This document shows positions 28,072 through 35,193 of a stretch of DNA of 50,156 bases, piece by piece. Each line of letters starts with the position of its first letter. The stretch's first letter is position 1. The DNA lies in the NCBI GenBank assembly GCA_013288825.1, contig JABDBC010000011.1, positions 1-50,156 on the forward strand. The letters run 5' to 3'. The position numbers and the translations under genes are program-made. The DNA is from Chlamydiota bacterium. GTDB taxonomy: Bacteria > Chlamydiota > Chlamydiia > Chlamydiales > Parachlamydiaceae. Below the pieces are notes generated by a model. That model was not told the origin of the DNA and did no database searches. It saw nothing but the letters and a program-made list of their open reading frames with translations.

Positions 28072-30111
28072 TTAGACAAATCCGGGTTTGCCAAGACGCC
28101 ACTTCACAAAAGCGATGGTAATTGGAATGAGGGGATGATCGAGCTTTTTACGCAGGCATCGCGCCGCCTCTTTTATTGTTGCACCTGAGCCGATATAGTC
28201 GTCAAAGAGAATGAGGGCTCCTGGCGGCATTCTAGCTGGCAAACGAGCATGCATTTTTTCATGGACGTTGTGGTGTCGCTGGTCATTGTTGAGCAACTCT
28301 CCTTGCCGTTTTTCAGGAAATGTATACCAAACAAGCAGATCAGACAGAAGTGGAACATTGAGGTGTTTAGCTAGCGCGCTCGCAAAGCCTTGCTGCGCCT
28401 TCCAGGTCTTCGAAGGCAGTGATACGATTGCTCCGATCCGAGGAGCAATAGAATTGACGTGTTTTAAAAGCAGAGTCAGAATTTCAGGATCGACTTCTTC
28501 TGTAACTGCTCGTCCTTTCATGAAGCCAAGAAAAAGAGGGACCCTCAATTTGCTGTCGAATAAGCTAAATCCAGGCGAGATGTTGTCCGTTTTAAAGCCT
28601 GCAATGGGGACAGGACGTTGAGAAAGCCAGCGCATCGCAGCGCTTGTATCGGGAACAGCCATGGGCATTTGCTTTTGGCAGGCATCACAGCGCCCACAAT
28701 CTGTTGCGGAAGGATCTCCCAAAGCACGTCGCAAAAGTGCCATCCGACAATCGATCCTTTGTTCCGCATAAGAGATAATTCTGTTCAATTCTCCGGTTTT
28801 CACTGCATATTGGTTTGTATAGCGGCTAAGATCGAGTCGCTGACCCTGACGGTCAATTTTGTAGACTTGCCTACCAGATACGCTTTCCTTCTTCAAAAAT
28901 CCCTGTTCGAGGAGTTCGGCAAGGACAATTGTCACTCGAGTCGGGTGTAAGCCTGTCAGACGCTTGATATTCATAAGATTGGGAGGAGTTTCCGCCAAGC
29001 GCACAGCCTTCAGGACCTCTTGAAAATCCTTTTCTGTGGGCAATCCAGAATCTATGAAGTAGTCTTGCACCTTCCGATCGGCTTTGTCGTAGAGCAAAAT
29101 TCCTTCCGCTCTCAGTCCATCGCGGCCAGACCGCCCCACTTCTTGGTAATAAGCTGTGATAGAACCAGGGAAGTCGAAATGGATAATAAAACGGAGATCC
29201 TTCTTATCGATCCCCATGCCAAGCGCAGTGGTCGCTGCAATGACTCGATAAGAGTTTTGTGAAAAGGCTATCTGAATTTTACGTTTTTCCTCAGACTCAA
29301 AGCCGGCATGATAAGCGATGATGGAAATGCCTTGGATTTTGAGATATTCGGCAACGAGTTCTGCATTTTCTCGCGTAGCGCAATAGATAAGTCCATTGCC
29401 TGTAAGCTTAGATAAAAGACCTTCGCAAAGAGCGAGTTTGGCTGCAATTCCCACTGCAGGCATAACAGAAAGGTGAATGTTAGGACGATCCATTTTCTCA
29501 CGCCACACATGGACAGGTTCTTGTACAGAAGAAAGCTGACCTGCAATGTCCTTCTCAACACGTTCGTCAGCGGTGGCAGTAAGACCAAGCACTTTAAGCA
29601 TCGGATGCGCTCTTTTGAGCTCTTGGCTGAATTTTAGGATCTGGCGGTAGCTTGGGCGAAAATCATGCCCCCACGTTGAGATGCAATGGGCTTCATCGAT
29701 TACCAAAAGGGAAATAGGAAGTCTTAATAGAAAACTGAACCGATCAATATTGTCGAGTTGTTCGGGCGAGGTGAAGAGGATCTGGACTTCGCCTGCAAGA
29801 ATCCTGTGATATACAATTGCATTTTCTTCATCGGTTTGATCGCTATTGAATGATGCGGCATTGATGTGGAAACGGTGAGTGAGTTGGTCGATTTGATCCC
29901 GCATAAGGGCCAGAAGAGGAGAAATCACCAATGTGATGCCTCCAAGAAGGCATGAAGGCAATTGATAGAGTAGCGATTTGCCATAGCCTGTCGGTTGGAT
30001 GCAGAGCAGGCGATTGTGCTTGAAAAGGGCTTGCATGGCCTCGAGCTGCCCAGGACGGAAAGACTGCAACCCAAACTTTTCTCTCAAAAGAGTGTGAAAC
30101 TGATCGTTCAT
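28072..30111 (-). CDS. recQ: RecQ helicase fused to a phosphoribosyltransferase-like domain
   Basis: 679 residues. Superfamily 2 DNA helicase: QPTGYGKSLLYQLP (Walker A), LLVIDEAHCISTWGHDFRP (DEAH box with aromatic loop), ALGMGIDKKDLRF and QEVGRSGRDG. It is followed by the zinc-binding module with CGRCDACQ and a winged-helix part. After about residue 490 the usual RecQ C-terminus is replaced by a domain with ALILFDDYIGSGATIKEAAR, which has the acidic-pair plus glycine/threonine PRPP loop of type I phosphoribosyltransferases (ComF-like). The ATG at 30111 is the natural start. Similar RecQ-PRTase fusions are known from other bacteria, but the PRTase substrate is not. It has no operon partner. 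Confidence 0.88.
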   Translation of the reverse strand: MNDQFHTLLREKFGLQSFRPGQLEAMQALFKHNRLLCIQPTGYGKSLLYQLPSCLLGGITLVISPLLALMRDQIDQLTHRFHINAASFNSDQTDEENAIVYHRILAGEVQILFTSPEQLDNIDRFSFLLRLPISLLVIDEAHCISTWGHDFRPSYRQILKFSQELKRAHPMLKVLGLTATADERVEKDIAGQLSSVQEPVHVWREKMDRPNIHLSVMPAVGIAAKLALCEGLLSKLTGNGLIYCATRENAELVAEYLKIQGISIIAYHAGFESEEKRKIQIAFSQNSYRVIAATTALGMGIDKKDLRFIIHFDFPGSITAYYQEVGRSGRDGLRAEGILLYDKADRKVQDYFIDSGLPTEKDFQEVLKAVRLAETPPNLMNIKRLTGLHPTRVTIVLAELLEQGFLKKESVSGRQVYKIDRQGQRLDLSRYTNQYAVKTGELNRIISYAEQRIDCRMALLRRALGDPSATDCGRCDACQKQMPMAVPDTSAAMRWLSQRPVPIAGFKTDNISPGFSLFDSKLRVPLFLGFMKGRAVTEEVDPEILTLLLKHVNSIAPRIGAIVSLPSKTWKAQQGFASALAKHLNVPLLSDLLVWYTFPEKRQGELLNNDQRHHNVHEKMHARLPARMPPGALILFDDYIGSGATIKEAARCLRKKLDHPLIPITIAFVKWRLGKPGFV

Positions 30112-30193
30112 GAGAATTATTTTAGGGTTTTGATATTATTTTGTGCACCTAAAAATTCGGCTATTGTTTTAATTTCGTCCGATTGGTTTCAAA

Positions 30194-30494
30194 GATCTTC
30201 TCATTTTTTCCCTTTCTTATCTCATTCTGTAGCCCACACCAAGGTTTTCGCGAGCCTGCGAGCAAAACCGCAGGTGTGGGAATAAACGAGACCACAAACA
30301 AACCAGGGACTGGTTCTTCATTTTTGTTCTTTTTTTAACCAAACATGTGATTAAAAAGAGCAAAAAAGAAGAACCAGTTCCCTGGTTTATTTTTAATTTT
30401 TATCGTTCCCACACCTGCGGTTTCGCTCGCAGGCTCGCGAAAACCTTGGTGTGGGCTACAGAATGAGATAAGAAAGGGAAAAAATGAGAAGATC
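30194..30494. repeat. Long inverted repeat with 70-bp perfect arms
   Basis: Arms 30194-30263 and 30425-30494 are exact reverse complements; inside them weaker pairing continues (ACCGCAGGTGTGGGAA, then ACCAGGGACTGGTTCTTC) toward a centre near 30344. Each arm ends in GATCTTCTCATTTTTTCCC, which matches the start region of the glycosidase-like gene at 31469. A single-armed copy lies at 31459-31589. The 30495-30596 stretch that follows holds only an AGAACCGTCCCC piece like the module at 5724. Confidence 0.92.
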
Positions 30495-30596
30495 ATTCAT
30501 TAAATGGACCCGGAAATGGGGGGAACGAAGCCGTAAAAATTCTCGCATAATCTGTCCATTCGTTGCTCCCCAGAACCGTCCCCGGCCCGACAGGGT

Positions 30597-31469
30597 TCAT
30601 TGAGCCTGAGAATAGATTAGAATGGCATCGGAAACTGCCTCGACGAACTTGCCAGCCTCTAGGATCTCGCCACAGGATTCATTGATGACAGATCCTTCAA
30701 TCACCATGGTTGATGAACCCCCTCCGTCCAAATTTAAAGCTTCCACACAATCGAGCTCAAGCATTAATGCAGCCAGTTCTTTCATTGTCATTCCAAGAAA
30801 ACCATAGATTCTCCCATCAACAACGACAAAAACCCATTCGCCATTCTCCTTTATTCCAACAGCTGTTCTCGGATGCCTATTGATTAAAAACGATACGATA
30901 GTTTTCTCAGGGCTAAAATCTTCTATTACATTTCCATTCTTTATTAATACCGGGGTCCCTCCAACGATATGTTCAAGCTCTTTCCATTCTTCAGATGTTG
31001 TGTAAGGTGGATTAGATGCTGGAATTACTTCTATGGCATCGTTGTCGGGGCAATCCTTAAGTTGACAATTGGTTAAAACTCTATCAATTAATACTCTCTG
31101 ACCGCCGAAAGACCATCCTATTGCCCCTCTTGGTTTAACTGGAGTGCCATACCAATGATGGCTTATTTTTAAAATTCCCGAAGGCTTCCCGGTAAGTTCG
31201 GAAAAAAATCCCCCATTAACAGCTGCATTTGCGCCGTAACGCTTTGCAAGAACGGTTACTGTTTCTCTAGCTACTTCATCCCCAGAGGCTCTGACAGGTA
31301 CAATCACATCTTCTTTTGGATCAACCGTTAAAACATGGACAGGAGTAAAATACTTATAAGTAAGGTTTTCATAATAGAATCCTCTGATTTCAAATGGAGA
31401 GATAAGCCAACAGAAAAGCCATAATATAAATGGTATTTTTAATAGAATTGTTGGGATTGATCTTCTCAT
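30597..31469 (-). CDS. Phosphodiester glycosidase (NAGPA/DUF2233) family protein
   Basis: 290 residues from ATG 31469 (MRRSIPTILLKIPFILWLFC), with AGAGG ahead of it. An N-terminal hydrophobic segment (residues 6-26) is a signal anchor or signal peptide, so the enzyme acts outside the cytoplasm. NAGPA-domain signatures are seen: GANAAVNGGFFSELTGKPSG, then RGAIGWSF and the C-terminal LNLDGGGSSTMV. Relatives remove N-acetylglucosamine from phosphodiesters; in bacteria the substrate is generally unknown but may be a cell-wall or exopolysaccharide phosphodiester. A start 12 codons upstream would lie inside the repeat and is not preferred. Located downstream of trpS, with repeat DNA on both sides. 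Confidence 0.85.
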   Translation of the reverse strand: MRRSIPTILLKIPFILWLFCWLISPFEIRGFYYENLTYKYFTPVHVLTVDPKEDVIVPVRASGDEVARETVTVLAKRYGANAAVNGGFFSELTGKPSGILKISHHWYGTPVKPRGAIGWSFGGQRVLIDRVLTNCQLKDCPDNDAIEVIPASNPPYTTSEEWKELEHIVGGTPVLIKNGNVIEDFSPEKTIVSFLINRHPRTAVGIKENGEWVFVVVDGRIYGFLGMTMKELAALMLELDCVEALNLDGGGSSTMVIEGSVINESCGEILEAGKFVEAVSDAILIYSQAQ

Positions 31470-31589
31470 TTTTCCTCTTTTTTTATTTCGTTTTGTAGCC
31501 CACACCTAAGGTTTTCGCGAGCCTGCGAGCAAAAACCGCAGGTGTGGGAATCGACACAAAACAACTCTAACCAGGAACTGGTTCTTCTT
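31459..31589 (-). repeat. Single-arm copy of the 30194 repeat between two genes
   Basis: From GATCTTCTCATTTTTCC (31459 on) through GTAGCCCACACC, TTTTCGCGAGCCTGCGAGC and ACCGCAGGTGTGGGAA to ACCAGGAACTGGTTCTTC, it follows one arm of the 30194-30494 repeat. It occupies the whole space between the trpS stop codon and the glycosidase start, including the ribosome binding site of the latter. Confidence 0.85.
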
Positions 31590-32837
31590 TTAAATAGATC
31601 TAAAATAGGGGTCAAAGTGAAACCCTAAATGCTGCTCCTCATTGTCATGAGCAGTCGATTCTCTGGAATGTCGAGAATGATCAAAATCGCGTTTTGGATT
31701 CATAAATAATTTAACAATATCATCTGTAATTAGAGCACGAGCTTCTTGATGTTCTCTCAAGATCTCCCAAATCACTTCAGTCGCTTTCTTTTTAACTTCC
31801 GAGGTCATCATTCTTCCTGCTCGATATTCCTCAGCGATTTGTTTTAATTCCGCATCGTGGTCAAGAAAATAAAGTAAATAATGATAGGGCACATCAACAG
31901 CAAGATTAGCTCCTTTTTCAATATGCTCTTGCTTTGTCGTACCTCCTCCAGAAAAAGCCTTTTCACGGATTTTACGAGCAACATTATCGCGTGAATCGTT
32001 CATAAAAATCACTTCTTTCTGGCCTGTAGAACTCGCTTTGTCATGGGCATGTTCAAGACTTGGCAAAAAACGGGACTGTATAGTTGCAGGTTTTATGAAA
32101 CCTAGCTTTTGAGCGATCTCTCGAGCCATTTTGAAATAAGGGTACTGATCAATTGCCATGGGAACAAGGCAAAGCACTTGACGGTCTTTAAAGATATTCT
32201 CAAAGGATGTGCTAAACGCAGGAGCTGCCTGAAAGCATGGCCAACTGAATTGACCTACGCTGTTATTGAGATCCAATCCATATATCCCGTGGATCATGTT
32301 CCCAGAAGTATGCTTCATTATCAAAACAATATTGCGATACAGAGATCCTCCAACTGTCTCCAAATTAGAAAAAATCCAGGTCTTCTTCGGATTAAACCCA
32401 CAGGCAATAATATCTTTGGCATTTTGGCGTGTGAGACGATTTGCCTCATCAAGAGACAACGACTCTTTGAAATAATATTTCTCATCGTCCGTCATCTGGA
32501 TTACAACAATGGCGTCCAGAGCATCCTGGAGATATTTCGTAAACATAAAAGGGACCATATGTCCCAAATGCAGGGATTCAGAACTTGGACCTCTTCCAGT
32601 GTATAAATAGATCTCCTCGCCACGTTCATAAGCATTGAGAACAAGGTCGAGGTCTTTGTGGGAAAAGAAAATCCCACGACGCAACCAAGGATGGGCCTTC
32701 ATTTTTGTGATTTTCTCAAAACGTCGTACCAATGTCCCATCAATAGGTTGACAACCGAATTGCTTGATCAGTTTCAAATAATCAATTCCTGTTGTCGATG
32801 TCACTTCCCATGGTGTCACTATTGCTTCTTCTTCCAT
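31590..32837 (-). CDS. trpS: Tryptophanyl-tRNA synthetase of eukaryotic/archaeal type
   Basis: 415 residues. Charges tRNA-Trp. It resembles cytosolic eukaryotic TrpRS rather than the short (about 330-residue) bacterial form: HPWLRRGIFFSHKDL, LYTGRGPSSESLHLGH (HxGH at 90-93), VVIQMTDDEKY, AKDIIACGF, FQAAPAFSTSF, AIDQYPYFKMAR, AFSGGGTTKQEH and a VDVPYHYLLYFLDHDAELKQ tail all parallel the human enzyme. The KMSKS loop reads DKASST (human KMSAS). The appended N-terminal WHEP domain of vertebrate enzymes is absent. The C-terminal 25 residues are His/Ser/Glu-rich and without a counterpart I know. AGGA precedes ATG 32837. Probable horizontal acquisition; whether a bacterial-type trpS also exists cannot be told here. 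Confidence 0.92.
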   Translation of the reverse strand: MEEEAIVTPWEVTSTTGIDYLKLIKQFGCQPIDGTLVRRFEKITKMKAHPWLRRGIFFSHKDLDLVLNAYERGEEIYLYTGRGPSSESLHLGHMVPFMFTKYLQDALDAIVVIQMTDDEKYYFKESLSLDEANRLTRQNAKDIIACGFNPKKTWIFSNLETVGGSLYRNIVLIMKHTSGNMIHGIYGLDLNNSVGQFSWPCFQAAPAFSTSFENIFKDRQVLCLVPMAIDQYPYFKMAREIAQKLGFIKPATIQSRFLPSLEHAHDKASSTGQKEVIFMNDSRDNVARKIREKAFSGGGTTKQEHIEKGANLAVDVPYHYLLYFLDHDAELKQIAEEYRAGRMMTSEVKKKATEVIWEILREHQEARALITDDIVKLFMNPKRDFDHSRHSRESTAHDNEEQHLGFHFDPYFRSI

Positions 32838-32892
32838 ACGGCATTCCTGATTTCTGTCGCCGCTAACACGGCTTAATTTTAATTGAACTTGA

Positions 32893-32946
32893 CCACAGGC
32901 TGACGCCTGTGGCTACATGCTTTTGCCGCATTCGCGGCAATTTTTT
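32893..32946. other. Two hairpins between trpS and the NlpC/P60 gene
   Basis: CCACAGGC-TGAC-GCCTGTGG (32893-32912) and TTGCCGC-ATTC-GCGGCAA (32923-32940) followed by six T on the plus strand. The second would be a rho-independent terminator in the plus direction, but no plus-strand gene leads into it. For the minus-strand genes it lies after the NlpC stop and in the trpS leader, without a U-tract. Confidence 0.6.
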
Positions 32947-32987
32947 CCAACAAGAAAAAATGCCAACCAAAAGTAGCAGCATTAAGC

Positions 32988-33848
32988 TCAGTCACTACTC
33001 TGTTTTAAGGTACGCGCAGCAATATATTTGAATCTGCCTGAACCATTCCATTCTGGATCTGATAGGCGGCTTATACGGATGTATGGGGCATTTTCAGCAA
33101 CAGTAGATTGAATGAATTGACTATTTCCTAGATAAACCCCAACATGGCGTATTTTGTCTTCTGCCAATCCAAAAAAGATCAAGTCTCCTGGAACCATGTT
33201 ATCAATTGAAACAAGACTAAAGCCATCCCAACGAATTTGATCTTTGGAATCGCGTGGCATATAGATACCCATTTGACGATATAGCATTTGAACAAATCCA
33301 GAACAGTCATATCCAAAGCTAGAACGGCCACCCCAGGTATATGGCAAGCCCAAAAATTGCAAACTTAAAGCACACATTTGATTACGATTCAGAGGCGTTT
33401 GAGTAAGAGTGACATCACCACGTTGGATGAAACCTTCACGGCCATCTACAAGCGCTACTTTGATCCAGCGACTATCGGATTCTTGCTTGGGATCTAGCAC
33501 TTCTAATTTGCTATCAAAAGGTAGAGTTAAGATAGGTCCATAAATGGTATCTTGTACGCTGTATAGATGAGCTGCACAACGATTTACTCTTGCTGTGATT
33601 GCTGAAGAACTCGACAAAAAGGAGTCCTGCCTTTGGCAAAGGGAGCTTTTTTTGGTCCATCCTTGATAATGGTCTGCAAGTGTTTCAATTTTTACCCAGT
33701 CCTGAGCCTCTTGTAGGACATTGACCTCTTCTGAGAAGTATGCCTGAGAAACGATTTCAGCATCTGATTTTGGCAGTTCACGCATATCTGTGAAAGGTGC
33801 ATTGATATAGTAGAAAAAAGATAGGTAAGCTAGCAATAAATTAAACAT
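32988..33848 (-). CDS. NlpC/P60 peptidoglycan endopeptidase with SH3-like domains
   Basis: 286 residues from ATG 33848 (a TTG two codons upstream is possible; TAGGAG lies ahead of both). Secreted: hydrophobic N-terminus FNLLLAYLSFFYYINAP. Two SH3-like segments (about 20-75 and 85-150) precede the catalytic NlpC/P60 domain: YTWGGRSSFGYDCSGFVQ carries the nucleophile Cys (184 counting from the TTG) and KIRHVGVYLGN the His (237). The usual third polar residue, His twelve positions further, is Gln (249) here. Architecture follows YkfC, a gamma-D-Glu-diamino acid endopeptidase, and the chlamydial NlpC homologue that trims the thin septal peptidoglycan. Substrate is inferred from the family. Confidence 0.88.
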   Translation of the reverse strand: MFNLLLAYLSFFYYINAPFTDMRELPKSDAEIVSQAYFSEEVNVLQEAQDWVKIETLADHYQGWTKKSSLCQRQDSFLSSSSAITARVNRCAAHLYSVQDTIYGPILTLPFDSKLEVLDPKQESDSRWIKVALVDGREGFIQRGDVTLTQTPLNRNQMCALSLQFLGLPYTWGGRSSFGYDCSGFVQMLYRQMGIYMPRDSKDQIRWDGFSLVSIDNMVPGDLIFFGLAEDKIRHVGVYLGNSQFIQSTVAENAPYIRISRLSDPEWNGSGRFKYIAARTLKQSSD

Positions 33849-34020
33849 AATCAAATAACTCCTACTTTATTTTGTTCGATCCAGCAGAAAATAATCTATT
33901 TTTGCCGCCATCTTACCATGACAAACACAGCTAAGCAAATAGATTTGAAGAAATGCTCAAAAGTTCATAGGAGAAATTCTGATGTTCCATACAAATGATG
34001 GAGCAGCTTACAATAATTAA

Positions 34021-34268
34021 ACACTCTTGTAACAGTTCAGATACCCCCCTTCACTATATGTCAGGCCTTCAGCCTGAGATGTTTATGTGCCAAACCTAGG
34101 GCGTTGCCCTAGGCTGTTATATTTCAGGGCGTTGCCCTGAGAACTATGCTCAGGCTGAAAGCCTGATTTATAAAAGCCTAGGGCAACGCCCTAGGTTTGG
34201 CACATAAACATCTCAGGCTGAAGGCCTGACATATAGTGAAGGGGGTATCTGAACTGTTACACACTCTT
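34021..34268. mobile_element. Palindromic MITE with 8-bp target duplication, IS66-like ends
   Basis: The element 34029-34260 starts GTAACAGTTCAGATACCCCC and ends in its reverse complement; the arms (about 34029-34115 and 34175-34260) pair almost perfectly, with a one-C indel. It is flanked by the direct repeat ACACTCTT (34021-34028 and 34261-34268). GTAA termini plus an 8-bp duplication are features of the IS66 family. Inside there are several small stems (CCTAGGGCGTTGCCCTAGG, CAGGGCGTTGCCCTG, CAGGCTGAAAGCCTG) and no ORF, so it is non-autonomous. Confidence 0.85.
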
Positions 34269-34355
34269 CTGCAAAACGATTAAAATTAGCATAGCCATTC
34301 GCCCGCCTACAACCTAACCTCATCACTCCTGATGCAGGCCATGCTAGCATTTATA

Positions 34356-34399
34356 TTTATTCTCATTTATTCTTGATTTCAGGAATAAATGAGAATAAA
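34356..34399 (+). promoter_or_regulatory. 17-bp perfect inverted repeat ahead of the adenylate kinase gene
   Basis: TTTATTCTCATTTATTC (34356-34372) and its exact complement (34383-34399) around a 10-base loop, ending 26 bases before the chosen start codon. It could be an operator or a leader hairpin; A+T-rich and without a T-run, so not a terminator. Confidence 0.5.
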
Positions 34400-34425
34400 T
34401 GAAAGAGGCGAACAAGGAAGGGCTT

Positions 34426-34992
34426 ATGTCTCTAACGATTATTCTAGCCGGAATACCGGGAAGTGGAAAATCTACAGTTTTGCAAGAAACCGTTAAGCTT
34501 TTTCCTCAATTGCAAATCATTAATTATGGGGATGTCATGCTCAAAGAGGCATCCTTGCAAAACATCGATAGGGACACCATAAGAAAATTGCCTTTGCCAT
34601 TACTCCAAAAAATTGGAATTGATGCAGCCAAAAAAATGGCAGCGGAAATGCCTCTAATTGCTTGTATTGATACTCACGCTTTGGTGAAAACTCCCTTTGG
34701 ATATTGTCCAGGAATTCCCGAAGCAGTGATTAGGATATTTAATCCGAATGTTATCGGAATGATAGAGTGTTCTGCGTCACTCATTTATGCAAGACGCAAA
34801 CTCGACAATACTAGAAACAGAGACTCAGACACTATAGAACAAATCGAATACCATCAGCAGATAAGCCGTTCATTTTTAGTAGCTTGCGCTGCATATTCCA
34901 GCTCCTTATTTATACCCATACAAAATCATGGAGCTCCAACCGACGGCGCCAAACAATTAGCAGCCCTGTTGCAGTCCTACATACCTCAGTGA
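34426..34992 (+). CDS. Adenylate kinase of archaeal (AdkA) type
   Basis: 188 residues from ATG 34426, with AAGGAAGGG in front; an ATG at 34399 inside the leader palindrome is less likely. P-loop LAGIPGSGKST at residues 8-18. The rest follows archaeal AdkA rather than bacterial Adk: INYGDVMLKEA, DRDTIRKLPLPLLQKIG, the strand-plus-acid motif ACIDTHALVKTPFGYCPGIP, IECSASLIYARRKLD, TRNRDSD and a C-terminal hydrophobic helix. The bacterial signatures (DGFPRT and the large zinc or LID insert) are missing. Predicted to interconvert ATP, AMP and ADP; conceivable alternatives are another small-molecule kinase of the same fold. Single gene, no operon. Probable cross-domain transfer. Confidence 0.82.
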   Translation: MSLTIILAGIPGSGKSTVLQETVKLFPQLQIINYGDVMLKEASLQNIDRDTIRKLPLPLLQKIGIDAAKKMAAEMPLIACIDTHALVKTPFGYCPGIPEAVIRIFNPNVIGMIECSASLIYARRKLDNTRNRDSDTIEQIEYHQQISRSFLVACAAYSSSLFIPIQNHGAPTDGAKQLAALLQSYIPQ

Positions 34993-35012
34993 AATTGCTG
35001 GTCATTCGTTTA

Positions 35013-35168
35013 GTTTCGTCCAAGGGGATTAAATATAGCTCTAATGACTTATAATTCCCTCTGCGTCTCTGCGTTAACCATTACAACAATTTTAACGCAG
35101 AGACGCAGAGGCGGGGAGACGCAGAGGGAATTATAAGTTTCGTTAAAGCTATCTTTTGGACGAAGTTA
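35013..35168. repeat. Inverted repeat with GCAGAGACGCAGAG arms
   Basis: The outer arms GTTTCGTCCAA / TTGGACGAAGTT and the inner arms ACTTATAATTCCCTCTGCG / CGCAGAGGGAATTATAAGT pair across a centre near 35085. TTAACGCAGAGACGCAGAG occurs in both orientations. It lies between the convergent adenylate kinase and nadE genes and reaches close to the nadE stop. Confidence 0.8.
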
Positions 35169-35193
35169 AACCAATAGCCAAATTGCTTACCTC

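Noticed and set aside
31470-31505. Twelve extra N-terminal codons of the glycosidase-like gene
   Set aside because: They are translated repeat sequence; ATG 31469 has its own Shine-Dalgarno and directly precedes the signal segment.
32923-32946. Rho-independent terminator on the plus strand
   Set aside because: Stem and T6 are textbook, but no plus-strand gene leads into it; kept only as a hairpin.
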